Below the pieces are notes generated by a model, which was not told the DNA's origin, ran no database searches, and was given only the letters and a program-made list of their open reading frames with translations. Made by a program: the position numbers and the translations under genes. Positions 26,545 to 37,419 of a DNA stretch of 64,000 bases are shown piece by piece; positions within the stretch are counted from its first letter, which is position 1, and each line of letters opens with the position of its first letter. The stretch lies in NCBI GenBank assembly GCA_019914995.1, contig CM034142.1, forward strand, positions 5,165,031 through 5,229,030. Direction: 5' to 3'. Source of the DNA: Acanthochlamys bracteata. Lineage: Eukaryota > Streptophyta > Magnoliopsida > Pandanales > Velloziaceae.

Positions 26545-26804
26545 CGAAGAAGGTGGAAAACGTTTTCGGTGCTGATTGGTGTTTAGAATGAAGGGTTAAG
26601 GGTCTGAATATATGGGTAAAAAATAAAAGTAAAAAAACGAATAAAAAAAATATTAAAAAAATAAATAAAAAGTAATAGTTATTTAATCGATGTTTGGATA
26701 TATATTAAGAATAACAAACTAACTATATTTGACTAAATAAATAAATGAATAATAAAACTAAATTTTTTATAAAATACTCAATTATTTTTTTATTTATATT
26801 AATT

Positions 26805-26912
26805 TAACTTTTATTAATATAATTTTAAACTAATTTTATTAATATAATTTTAATTAATTTTATTAATATAATTTTAATTAATTTTATTAATATAATTTTT
26901 AGATTAATTTTT
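26805..26912. repeat. 24-bp AT-only tandem repeat, about 4 copies
   Basis: Unit ATTAATATAATTTTAATTAA plus TTTT. Unit starts lie at about 26813, 26838, 26862 and 26886. Confidence 0.85.
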
Positions 26913-27176
26913 TATATTAATCTAATTATATATAATATTATATATAATTTAATAAAATTAAAGCAATGGATTACATGCATGCAAACCTTTGTCACTGAAA
27001 CTGGAAGAACAATAGATGAAAGCGTACACACGCCCCGATTGATATAACTTCATGAACAATCAATGCATGACGCAAGAGCCAACAGCAATAACAAAAAAAA
27101 AAAAAGGGAACGAATTACGCCAGAAAAGAGTCAAACAATATTCATGAGACTCAAAACTGGTTTTTGTATCAAAGAA

Positions 27177-28981
27177 TTAACTCACTATTGCTCCAAGACT
27201 AGTTTTGAAGCCTAGAACACAAGCAATGGGAAGGCCTACTAAGTAGTAAGCACCAACATTTACATATGCAACTATTGCTTGCCATCCGCTCCCAATTGCC
27301 ACGCCTGCAACACCCAAATCATTATTACTCCCTATAATAAAAAATTGGTAAAGCTTATAACATTAGCTTATAGCTTACAGTACCTGATAGAATGGGTCGG
27401 ATTTCGTTAAGGAAGATGGACATTGCAAGTAGTTGAGAAGCAGCCTCGAACACTGTCTCGTTGCTTGTATGGAGCCTGATCAAAGGTGTTTTGAATAGGA
27501 GAAGAATGGCACTAAGGACCGCACTGATAGCTACACAAATTGTCACAACAACAATCACAGCTAGTCTTGCAACTCTTGGATGACCTGCGCCGAGCTCATT
27601 GCTGATCCGAACATTGCAGCCATCAGTTAGACATACTCGTTATTAACAAAAGTACATGAAGTAACCGCTCGATCTAAAAGCTTATGCTAATATATAAGAA
27701 GTACTTGTTACTGACCTAACTGCATCGCTGATTCCTAACATGATCATCATGTCCCAATTTAAATAGTTGGCACTGATTAATTACAAAAGACAACATATCT
27801 TAATAAGAAGATTTAGTGATCAATTTGATTTGCATGGATAAAAAAATGTCTAGTGATAATACAATACCAAATGGAAATAGAATCAAGTGAAATTTCTAGA
27901 AGCAGGCCTGAAATGAGAACGACACCTTGATTGTACCAAATCTCCAAGCTGCACGTAGGAGAAAAATCTCAAGAATAGAGACTATTCAAATTGAAATAGC
28001 AAAGATTTTCTAGTGAATACTTATATACCAGAGCATGATTGCAGAGGCAATGGTGAGTCTGAAGTAAGGCCAAAGATTGTTGAAAGCTTTTTTTGACAAC
28101 CCTAGCCAAGTACTCTTGCAAGCAGGGCTGAGAACAACGTAAAGCCAAGTAGAACCAGCAAGCAACCACCAAGAGAAACTTAATGCCAGCGCCGCCCCAA
28201 TCATGCAAAACTGAAGTTTATACACCACAGCCCATGAAATCAAAATGTGGACGGCGAACACTGTAATGGAAATGTACGCCATTGGGTTGACAACGTTCTG
28301 CGCTTGAAGGAACCGTTGCATTGCCAAGTACAATGCAAATGCAACCAGTTGCGGTAGAAGGCCATGGACATAGACCTGTCCTGCATTTGCGATGGTTGTA
28401 GAGATACCAATAGCACGTAGCAATGGAGCTGAGTACCAGTATAAGCAGGCAATAGGGATTGCGGTGACGATCTGAAGAAGAAGAGCTCGTTGGCAGGCGA
28501 TGGTCATTGCAGCATACCGTTTGGCGCCGTATGCCTGACCACTCACTGTCTGCACTGCGCTCGCCATGCCAAACTGATGACCAAACATATCAGAAACAAA
28601 TTGAACTTTTCTATTCAGAAAAAATGGAAACAATAGAGAAGAAGATTAACAATATGGCTTTTGTACTATGATACCGTAAGCGAGACCTTGCAGGCCAACA
28701 TTGGCAACTGAAGCACCGGCAAGGTCAAGTTCACCGATATGCCCGATGAACATTTGTGTTACTAAGCTGAGTATGAAATTGAACACTGTGATGATTATAG
28801 AAGCCCAAGAGAGACCCCATAGTTTCTTTGATTCCCAGCAAGCTGCATTGCCTAAGACATTGATAGAAACTGGTTTAGTTGCCAGTTGCTCTTCTATCGT
28901 CTGCGATGTCGAGTCAATGCCGGGCAGCAGCAACGACGCCGACCGGTTAATTCCTTCTTCTTGATCATCAGATTTCAACAC
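27177..28981 (-). CDS. MATE/DTX-type multidrug and toxic compound extrusion transporter, defective or incomplete
   Basis: Six exons by eye: 28981-28667, 28573-28029, 27948-27868, 27772-27716, 27613-27384 and 27304-27177, together 452 codons including the stop. The product would be an integral membrane antiporter exporting organic compounds against H+ or Na+. Family marks are MFIGHIGELDLAGAS, GMASAVQTVSGQAYGAKRY, PMAYISITVF, LEIWYNQGVVLISG, NYLNWDMMIMLGISDAV, RISNELGAGHPR and GSGWQAIVAYVNVGAYYLVG. It is closest in remembered sequence to Arabidopsis DTX40-type proteins. Two defects: the expected acceptor before exon 5 (27614-27615) reads AA instead of AG, and after GFKTSLGAI the frame meets a donor-like GTGAGT and stop with no last exon (final helix missing, about 40-60 residues short of the family). 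Either an unseen distant exon exists or this is a young pseudogene. Confidence 0.85.
28029..28573 (-). CDS. MATE exon 2
   Basis: Largest exon, 545 bp, from FGMASAVQTV to ASAIMLC. Acceptor TCATCAG before 28573; donor GTATAT at 28028. The frame is fully open and matches the family without gaps. Confidence 0.85.
28667..28981 (-). CDS. MATE exon 1
   Basis: Encodes the cytosolic N-terminus and first two helices, from MLKSDDQEEG to GLAYGII. ATG at 28981 is the first in frame. Donor GTACAA at 28666. A nearer GT at 28674 would break the frame with exon 2, so the later donor was chosen. Confidence 0.8.
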
Positions 28982-29175
28982 TTTTTAAGTTCCCTTTCCG
29001 GTAAACAATCTTATTCCTTGATGGGATTGGTTCTTTGGGTTGTCTGGTGTTTGAGCGAGCGTAGAATGTGCTGCAGGTTAGTAGTTCTCCTTCAAATCAG
29101 TTCGATCAACAGCCGATCGCATTGGCGATCACGACGCATGTCCTCGCTGTAACAACCCACAAAACTGTTCTTAAT
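28982..29175 (-). promoter_or_regulatory. MATE 5' leader/promoter interval
   Basis: Only about 200 bp separate the MATE start codon from the retrotransposon-derived repeat that begins near 29180. The promoter is therefore either very short or lies inside the inserted sequence. No clear TATA box was seen in the remaining interval. Confidence 0.4.
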
Positions 29176-29179
29176 TTCG

Positions 29180-30235
29180 TTTTTTGGTCATCCTTCATAT
29201 TATTAATTCTTATATAAGAATAAGACATATTTATAAAATCTCACTTCACAAAAGATCAAAAATCTTTTTATTTATATTAATTTTTGATTTCACATAGACG
29301 TAAAATGTTGTACGAATGGGATAAAATTTTTGATAAAATGGCGTGCAGGCCGTACTATTATGGTGGATAAAGAGTTTTAGTAGTTATAAAATCTATATTA
29401 GTTCAATACAAGTCCCATTATCTAATTAAGTACAAATTCTTATTTTGGAGAGGATAGTAACAGATCTAAAACTCTTGGCAGAGTTAGAAATTAAGGAATA
29501 CAATCACATAGTAGTAAGCATTAAGGAATATTAGAATCTTAAAATTATTTTTCTTCAACGTTTTTCTTTTTTATCTTTGCCCTTTCGTCTCTACTCCTTC
29601 CTGAATTCTTTTGTTGTATCACTCTTTAATTCTCTTAATCTTCTGTTTAAATCGTAACAACTAGTATTCGAGCAGTCAATTTATACTTCTTTATTGCTGA
29701 CAGCTATGATATTGTTTATTATAATAGCAATAATATAGTATCAATAATTTTATTGGCAGCAAGAGGTATTGTTAACTTCTAGTAACAATATGATCAGCAA
29801 GACGAGTACTATGTAGAACAGTTTTATCATTACAATCATTGTTAATAAAACTACCATCAACATAACCAGTATCTGCAACATTTAGCTTTCATGATCTTAT
29901 TTAGCTTTTTTGGTAATTTTGCAACCGTATGTACAACTTTTTATTCAGCAAGAATACGAGGCTAGCAGCATCAGCCTTGTGCTGCACCTCAACCTAAACG
30001 TCTTGATTAGTATGAGCGATTACTAAACTTGCACTTAACAAAATAGGTATAGATATAAAAGAATATTTTACCGGTATTACAAAACTTTAGAAATTGATCT
30101 ACAAGTAGAACCAGCGAAATAGCAACTGTAGCATCCTACTGAATTCAAACTCACTCTATTATAGCATCCAAAAATAACAATGTGTTCAACCACAAGTACA
30201 ACAGCTTATTTTTCAAGCCATAATGGGCTACCAGA
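29180..30235. repeat. LTR-retrotransposon-derived direct repeat, left copy
   Basis: About 1.06 kb that aligns by eye with 37420-38450. Shared landmarks: TAAAATGGCGTG..GGCCGTACT, CATACAAGTCCCATTAT-like, TTGGCAGAGTTAGAAA, ATCACATAGTAG, ATTCGAGCAGT, CTTGTGCTGCACCTCAACCT. The first about 480 bp behave as an LTR ending ...GTAACA at 29659. They are followed by a degenerate tRNA-Met primer site (CTAGTATTCGAGC compared with TGGTATCAGAGC) and by a frame reading QPCAAPQPKRLD, stop, YERLLNLHLTK, which resembles a Ty3/gypsy gag start. It ends exactly where the CACTA-like terminus begins. It lies immediately upstream of the MATE gene. Confidence 0.7.
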
Positions 30236-30259
30236 CATTACTACAAAAATAATCTTCAC

Positions 30260-30680
30260 CGACTCACAAAATACAAACTGAAATAATAGTCGGTAAAACT
30301 TTCAAATGCTGACTAAATATTATATAGTCGGTAATAATTTGAAGTTACCGACTGAATAACAGCCAGTCGGTAAATTAGGTACTTTATTGACTGAAATTAT
30401 GTTTCAGTTGATAATCCATATCAATTACCAACAACAAATACAATTTTAGTAGGTAAATTTATCGATTGAACTAATTTTTGGTCGGTAAACTTATCAACCA
30501 CTATAGTAGTTAGTCGGTAAATTATCAGATAATATTATTTTAGTATCTAATTACTGACTGAATTTATTTAAATCAATAAATTAACGACTGAAGCTGTCTT
30601 ACTCGGTAGATTTACCAACTATATAGTATTTAGTCGGTAATTTATCGACTAAAATTTAAGCTCAGTCGGTAAATTGTGCT
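30260..30680. repeat. CACTA subterminal repeats, left side
   Basis: About a dozen degenerate copies of AGTCGGTAAA / TTACCGACT in both orientations, typical of transposase-binding subterminal arrays of CACTA elements. Similar copies occur at 25250-25460. Confidence 0.75.
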
Positions 30681-31030
30681 ATTAGACTTAAAATTTAGGT
30701 GCCGGATTTCACTTTGTTCTCTTCGCGTGTTTGTCTTCCTTATCGCCAGTCTTTCCCTCCTCTTTCTTCAGTAATTGTCCTCCCTATTGATGCCGCTTCT
30801 CATACTGATCTCTTACCTAGTTAAACTCTTTCTTCCCTATTTCCTTCTTTTCTTATCTCTTTTTTTCTTTTCCTTCTTTCTTCCCTAATGCCTACCACCC
30901 ACAACCTACGATCTCCTCTTAGGACATTTCACCTTTACCCTCTACCTTCGTTCTTATCCTCTCTGGTCTTTGCCATAGTGTTCTTTTTGCCTTCTTCCTT
31001 CCCCGACGCCTACGACTTAGAGGTATACCT

Positions 31031-31363
31031 TATTGGAATTCCAAATCAAAACATATGCATTCATTTGGAAGTTTCTTAAAGTATTGAAGAAAGAAAGCGA
31101 ATAAGTAGTAGTGAGTACATAAGTTACTTAATAAAATTAGTGGGTGAAGTCAAAAAGGTTAGTAGTGGTTGTATGTTTCATTTGTTTTAATACTTTAGTT
31201 AATATAATGCTTGGGTCGTAATGCCTATATAAGAATGCTTATAGCATGTTGTTTTGCATAAAGTGATAAAACAAAAAAAGTGTTTTAAAAAAGAATACTC
31301 TTCGAAAGAAAGCTTCTAACTTTTTTACTGATAAATTATAAGTTCGTAATATTAGAACTAACA
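31031..31363 (+). repeat. 5' LTR of the 31-36 kb copia
   Basis: 333 bp, starts TATTGG (TG changed to TA) and ends ...CTAACA. Confidence 0.85.
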
Positions 31364-31365
31364 AG

Positions 31366-31378
31366 TGGTAACAGAGCC
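31366..31378 (+). other. Primer binding site
   Basis: TGGTAACAGAGCC, one mismatch to the tRNA-Met-type site TGGTATCAGAGCC, two bases after the LTR. Confidence 0.8.
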
Positions 31379-31398
31379 AAGCCGATTAAGGTTTTTAA

Positions 31399-34300
31399 TG
31401 GCTTTCACTAACAATGTTGTTAATTATCAAGTTTCAAAATTATCGAAAAATAACTATGATTTTGGAAAACTAAAATGAGAACTTTATTTGCCTCTACAGA
31501 TTTGTAGGAGTTTGTTAGTGATAAGTTTACGGAACCCACATCGGAGAAGAAGTCGTCTGTACAAATAAAGAGAAGAATGTTCTTAGAGAGGAAAGAAGAA
31601 GGATAGTTAGATTCGTTTTCTATTCTATCAACGGTTAACCGAGTCTACCTTTGAGAAGGTTACCGAAGTAACAACATGTAAGGAAGCATGAAAAAATTTT
31701 ATTATAATCTACAAAAGAGTCGAAAAGGTGCAGCAAATTCGTTTTTAAATTTTGAGCGGCGAATTTGAATCTGCTCAAATGAAAGATGAAGAAAAGATTT
31801 TCCATCATTATTCACGATTAATATTTATTGTGAATAAAATAAGAAGAAATGGAGAAATACTGAAAAAATTCAAGTGATGGAGATGTTGCTACGATCACTC
31901 ATATAAAAGTTCTTGCACGTGGAGACGGTAATTGAAAAGTCAAAAAATTTAGAGGAGATTTCAATAAAAGAGCTCGTAGGACTCCCAAGTTCATGAATAA
32001 CAAATGCTAAAGAAGACTATTTTCATATTTGTGGAACAAGCATTAGAGTCAAAAGTGACTCTAAATGATTGGGCTCAAATAGTAAAAGCTGTGGTCATGG
32101 TCGATGTAGGGGACGTGGTTTCCAACAACAAATTGTTCAAAATCAAGCGAAAGATTCAAACTTTAGAGGTGGCAAACGAAGCAATAGGAGAAGATCCATA
32201 TCTGGATGTGAAAATAATAAATATGTCCAATATTATAACTGTTATAAATTTGAACATTATGCGTTGGAGTACTAGCACAAAAATAAATATCTTACAAATC
32301 TTGCCAAGGCAACAAATAATGTGGATAATACCTCTACTCTTTTTCTTTCTAATGATGATTCAGATTTTCACAATGATGCATGATATTTGGGATGCTAGTA
32401 CCCATATGTGTGGAAAGAATGAACTTCTCATTAAACTCATAGAAGGTATTCATGGAAGTGTGAGCTTGAAAGAATTTCAAAAACTCCTAATTGAAGGCAA
32501 AGATAAGATCAAAATCTACCAAAATGATGGAAAGTCCGAGTATATTTTCGATGTTTACTATATTTCTAATATGAAAGGTAATATGTTAGCATCGCCAAAT
32601 TACGTTGAATGGGATACAAAGTTCATATGAAAAACAACCATCTTTGATTAAAAAATCCAAATAGAGGCCATATAGCTTTTGTTAAAATGATAATGAACCG
32701 TATGTTTTCCATGAATTTAAATACGAGTTGATAAATATTTTGAAGGACTCGTATAGAATGAATTATGAAGATGGTATCATCGTTTTGGCCATTTGAACTT
32801 TAATGGTCTGAAGATATTATCTATAACTGGTATGGCTCGAGGACTACCAACAATTAAACCACCAAATCATATATGCAAAGAATGTATAATTAGCAAGCAA
32901 TTATGACTTTCTTTCCTTAGTGAAAAATATGGAGAGCAGTGGTACTATTGCAACTTGTTCATACCAACATCTGTGGGCCATTTGATCCTCTCTCTTTTGG
33001 AGATAAAAAATATTTCATTGATGATTAAATAAAAAGTTGTAGGTATATTTTCTTAAAGAGAAGTCGCTGTCTTTATTAGTTTCAAGCATTTAAAAACTGT
33101 TATTGAAGCAGAGAGTGGCTACAAGATAAAAATTCTCCGATCTGACAGAGATGATAAGTACATCTAAAATATAAGAATATTGTAGAGAATAAGGTATAAA
33201 AAAGAAAATTGACTACTGCCTACACATCATAACAAAACGAAATCGCAAAAAAAAAAAAAAAAAAAAAAGAATAGAACCATTATCAACATAATAAGAACCA
33301 TGCTCAAGAAAAAAAATTGCCTAAACAATTCTGGGAAGAAGTCATGAGATGCACAGCTTATTTGCTTAATCGATGTCCTACAAAGATGATAAAAAATAAG
33401 ACACCTAAAAAGCGTGGAGCGGATACAAGGCAAGTGTCACATAGTTACGAATTTTTGAGTATATTGCATATGCCCAAGTACCTAAAGACATAAGAAAGAA
33501 GCTTGATAATAGTGATGAAAAATGAATCTTCATCGGATATAATGAGAAATCAAAAACATATAAGCTCTACAATCCACTAATAAAAAATTTAGTGATTAGT
33601 AACGACATGTTTAACGAAAAAGATGCTTGAAAGTGGATTAAAGTGACTTCCAAAGAGCACCCAGTGGTGGATCAATCTAATGAGTGCCTACATAAGATAC
33701 CACCACTAACAACACCACTATCTCTCAACATACTACACTCTCTCTTATTAGATATTCTCCATGTTTTGGAGAAAGTATGAGTAGTGAATGTTCTACGCAA
33801 CGGAGTCCTATCAAAATGAGAAGTCTCAGGGAGATCTGTGAGTAGACAGATCAAGACGGTGAATCTAATCTTTTATGTCTATATGCTGATTATGAACCTT
33901 TCACATTCCAAAAAGCTCTAAAAGAGAACTGTTGGCGATTAGCAAAGGAAGAGAAGATGCAAGCTATAGAGAAGAATGACATATGAAAGTTGACAACACT
34001 TCCACAAAATCACAAATCAATATTTGTCAAGTGGGTATAAAAGATTAAGTGCAATACTGATGGTGATGTTGATCCGTATAAGGCTAGACTTGTAGCGAAA
34101 CGTTAAAAACAAAAATATAGCCTCGATTATGTAGAAGTTTTTGCACCTATTGATCGACTTGATAAGGTGAAGCTATTAATTTCTCTTTCAATCATAGATA
34201 GAAGATACATCATCTAGATGTCAAGTCAGTATTCCTCAATGATGTTATGAGGAAGAGGTATACATACAGCAATTAGAAGGTCTGCAAGTGAAATCACAAA

Positions 34301-35400
34301 AAGACAAAGTATATCGATTAAAGAAAGCTTTGCTCGGATTGAAGCATGCACCACGAGTGCGAAATGCTCGAACTGGTAGTTATCTTCATTAATTGCTTCA
34401 CCAAATATCTTTATGAGCATGCCATCTATGTGAGGAGGAACCATAAAGGCGAGTTTCTAATAATTTGTTTTTGTGTTGATGATTTGTTATACATAGATAG
34501 TCTTGAGATGCTTGGAGAATCAAAGTGATGATGTTTAAGGAATTGAAAATGACGGATACTGGTTTAATGTTCTATTTTCTTGGCATCGAAGTGAAGAAAC
34601 AATAACATTGAATATTTATATCTCAAAAGAAGTACACGAAGGAGATCTTGAAAAAATTTGAGATGAACAATTATAATCCAGTGAATAATTCAATTGCCAT
34701 AGGAACAAAGCTATCATAAGAAAGGAATGGAGATTTAGTTGACTCAACTCTTTTCAAAAGTCTTATTGATGGTTTGAGATATTTAACGATCACAATGGTA
34801 GATATTGTTTATGCAGTCGGACTTATGAGTTGCTATATAGAGACACCAAAAAAATCTCATTGGCTAGCTGTAAATGGAATTTTAAGGTATATCAAAAGCT
34901 CACCCAATTTTTATCTATCCTAATTATGGTGAACCTGAAGAAGTAGTGAATTATTCAGATAGTGATTGGAGTGCTGACCAAGATGAGAGAAAAAATAACA
35001 CAGAATATGTTTATTATTTTCGATCAACTACATGTCCATGGACATCAAAAAAGTTATGGCTTTATCTTCATTTGAAGCAGAATATGTGGCACCAACATCT
35101 ACAGTGTGTGAAGTAATTTGATTGAGGAATATATTAAAACAGCTAAATCATCCACAAGAGAAACCAATAAGAATATTGGTTGATAATCAATCAGCTATGT
35201 AAATTATAAAGAATATAGTATATCATGGAAGGAGCAAACATATGGATACTTGATTCCACTTCCTAAGAAACTATATAAAGCAGAATATTGTGCAGTTAGA
35301 GTATTGTTATACTATAAAGCAAGTAATAGATATTTTTATAAAGCCATTGCTAATTGAATATTTTACAAGGCTAAGAAAAATGCTCAGTATGAAAAACGCT
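31399..35400 (+). pseudogene. Copia gag-pol relic
   Basis: Starts near ATG 31399 (MAFTNNVVNYQVSKLSKNNY, the usual gag start), with several gag blocks through 31980 (IEKSKNLEEISIKELVG). A zinc knuckle near 32240 reads YVQYYNCYKFEHYALEY: two of the three CCHC cysteines are tyrosine. The protease site near 32390 reads WDASTHMCG where DTGASNHMCG is expected. Integrase near 32775 reads WYHRFGHLNFNGLKIL-like with ICKECIISKQL. RT near 34040-34500 includes CVDDLLYIDS, and RNase H near 34930-35030 includes YSDSDWSADQDERKN. At 35170-35260 LVDNQSAM and HGRSKHMDT end the protein. A 24-base A tract (about 33246-33269) interrupts it. Confidence 0.85.
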
Positions 35401-35417
35401 TTTTATTTGAGGATACA

Positions 35418-35757
35418 TGTTGGAATTCCAAATATAAACATATGCATTCATTTCAAAGTTTCTCAAAACATTGAAGAAAGGTGGGTATAACGTAATGGTA
35501 GTAGTGGACACATAAGTTACTTAGAAAAATTAGTGAGTGGAGTTAAAAAGTTAATAATGGTTGTAAGGTTCATTTTGTTTAGTGTTTTAGTTAATGTATT
35601 GCTTAGGTTGTAATGCTTATATGAGAATGCTTGTAACATATTGTTTTGCGTAAAGTGAGAAAAACGAAAAAGTGTTTTGAAGAAGAATTCTCCTCCAAAG
35701 AAATTTTCTAATTTTTTCTAGTAATAAAATTCTAAATTCGTAAACTAAGAACCAACA
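35418..35757 (+). repeat. 3' LTR of the 31-36 kb copia
   Basis: 340 bp, starts TGTTGGAATTCC and ends ...CCAACA. Confidence 0.85.
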
Positions 35758-36209
35758 AACCTCAAGTTTCGCCGGACCGCTTCTCTTTCTTCCGGCCACG
35801 CCGAGCAGCTGCAATCTCTTCCTTCGCCCTGCTAAGGTTTTCCCATCCTTCTCGATGAATTGTTGCTCCATTGTGTGAATCTATACGTTGCCGATTATTG
35901 ATTTTTATGAAACATGGGGTCCTCTCTCTAACCTAGACAACAAGATTTTGATGGTGATGCTGTCATAAGCTCAAATTCCCACTTCCATCAAAGGTGTTAT
36001 TATTTGATCTTTCAGGTACTGAAAATATTTCTCGTTTTGGAGCTTGAGATGTATGTTATACAGCACCTCCCTTCTTGGCAGCTTTAGTTCTTTGTGGACC
36101 TGTTCCTAGAATATACGCCACTATTGTTAGCCTGATTTTGAAAATGTGTTTTTCCATCATTTGTTTTGCCAGGTTTTAAAACCTTAGTTTGCATTGTATT
36201 TGTACTAAC

Positions 36210-36569
36210 TAGTGGTGCTTATTTTTACGAGAGCCGTGCAAGAGAAGCTGGTGAGATCAATAAGAGTTTACTGACTCTAGGGCGTGTTATTACTGCTCTA
36301 TTAAAAATCTTGGACATGTTCCTTATAGGTTCGTAGTGAATACTATGAAGCAAACTCGTAACATCTTGTTTATAGTTATTAATGTCATTAGTTGGATCGA
36401 AATTATTATTTTCTTTATGCAGGGCAGCAAGCGGACCAGGCTGCTTTGTGATTCCTTTGGTGGGAGAACAAAAACTTGTATAATAGCTATCGTTTCACCT
36501 TCGTTACATTGCCTTGAAGAGACTCTTAGTACCTTAGATTACACCACAAGGCAAAGAACATTAAAAACA
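36210..36569 (+). pseudogene. Captured kinesin-5 motor-domain fragment (two exons)
   Basis: Exon A (about 36210-36329) reads [20 protein letters not shown], then a one-base shift before the LGHVPYR codons. A donor-like G/GT follows. Exon B (36423-36569) follows TTTATGCAG and reads [39 protein letters not shown], then TTRQRTLKT before GTATGA. This is the C-terminal part of the motor domain (switch II side) of BimC/kinesin-5 proteins, microtubule motors of the spindle. An intron remains between the exons, so the copy came from genomic DNA. It lies inside the CACTA-like element, without the ATP-binding P-loop exons. Not functional. Confidence 0.85.
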
Positions 36570-36828
36570 GTATGAGGTATTTATGTAATGTCTGCACTTC
36601 ACATTTCCCCCTTTCTGCATACTTTAATTTATTCCTTGAGCTATTTTGAATAGTCTATTCAAGTTTAGAATTATTATGTCTAAGTCTGGGTCTAATTTCG
36701 ATCACTCATAATCCTAGAGGCACAACTATTAGAATATATTTGATTTACTCAAGCAAACAATATGAAATAGTTGCTACTATTAAATCACTTTTCACTTAAT
36801 CTAGTTGATTGTTTGTATTTCTCTGCAG

Positions 36829-36900
36829 CATGAGAGAAACTGAGCAAAGCCTACAATGTACTTGTGAAGCAATTAGGAGAAGATGATTCTAGAACACGCT
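36829..36900 (+). pseudogene. Captured CLU/REC-family TPR exon fragment
   Basis: Follows an acceptor TTTCTCTGCAG. It starts QHE (the Q codon bridges the junction), then after a small frameshift reads KAYNVLVKQLGEDDSRTR. I recognise the second part as the TPR segment of plant clustered-mitochondria (CLU/FMT/REC) proteins, where LVKQLGEDDSRTRDS is conserved. Only one short exon edge is present, and the sequence degrades after RTR. The source gene differs from the kinesin, so the element holds pieces of two genes. Family call from memory. Confidence 0.6.
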
Positions 36901-37194
36901 GCTTGCTTGTTGGGGATACGCTACTTGTTTGGATTCTATGAATGTGATTATTGCTAGAAAGATGAAAAATTCGTTAGGCATTTGAACGTGTCTGTAAGTT
37001 GACCGAACAAAGAACCTGTTCAGAGTACTTAACAATGAGAAAAAACTTTACGGTTGGTGAATTAGTATATTAGCAAGTGGAGTCATTTCAATATATGATG
37101 ATGGCTTTACTGGATATGTAACTGTAAATTTGAAAATATTATATATTAGTTTGATGAATATATATGAATTTATTATGAATTTAGTACAAATTTA

Positions 37195-37410
37195 AAAACA
37201 AAAAATTTAGTAGATAAATTAAAATTATCGATTGAAAAGTTTAGTGGATAAATTAAAATTATCTAATGAGAATTTTAGTAGGCAAGTTGAAATTACCTAC
37301 TAAATATATTTTAGTAGGCAAATTAAAATTATCGATTGAGAACTTCAGTAGGTAAAATAAAATTACCAACTAAGTGATTTAATCGTTAAACTGAAATTAC
37401 CGACTGAAAA
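37195..37410. repeat. CACTA subterminal repeats, right side
   Basis: About seven degenerate units of about 35 bp, each with (A/G)TAGGTAAA.TTAAAATTA.CGA. Ends in CCGACTGAAAA plus a T tract. Confidence 0.7.
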
Positions 37411-37419
37411 TTTTTTTTT

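Larger units (their letters stand above)
25500..27170. other. Non-coding region 3' of the MATE gene
   Basis: AT-rich. It holds a GA/GC microsatellite, a 24-bp tandem repeat and, at 26421, a plus-strand TATA-like TATATAAAG without a recognisable gene after it. I searched the minus strand for the missing last MATE exon (expected to encode a GIWWGM block) and did not see it. Confidence 0.5.
31031..35757 (+). mobile_element. Ty1/copia retrotransposon with both LTRs, coding region decayed
   Basis: Left LTR 31031-31363 and right LTR 35418-35757 align along their length with moderate divergence (both near TTGGAATTCCAAAT...CATATGCATTCATTT). A primer site TGGTAACAGAGCC at 31366 fits tRNA-Met. Flanks TACCT (31026-31030) and AACCT (35758-35762) are a 5-bp target duplication with one mismatch. 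The internal part has gag, protease, integrase, RT and RNase H in copia order, with many stops and frameshifts. It inserted into the CACTA-like element, whose sequence resumes at 35763. Confidence 0.9.
30236..37419 (+). mobile_element. CACTA-like element with captured gene fragments, split by a copia insertion
   Basis: The left terminus is CATTACTACAAAAATAATCT then TCACCGAC, matching the minus-strand terminus at 25494. Subterminal repeats of the TTACCGACTGAA / GTCGGTAA type fill 30260-30680, and related repeats (AGTAGGTAAATTAAAATTAC type) fill 37195-37410. The right terminal repeat is not visible: the subterminal block runs into a T tract at 37411-37425. Inside are a copia element (31031-35757), kinesin-5-like exons and a CLU-like exon. 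Without the copia the element would be about 2.5 kb. No transposase, so non-autonomous. Confidence 0.7.

Noticed and set aside
28701-29152. Plus-strand frames of 87 and 88 codons
   Set aside because: Antisense shadows of MATE exon 1 and its leader with no family of their own.
33246-33269. A tract as a possible retroposon poly(A) tail
   Set aside because: It lies inside the copia coding relic with no retroposon body or target duplication on its 5' side; more likely an expanded simple repeat.
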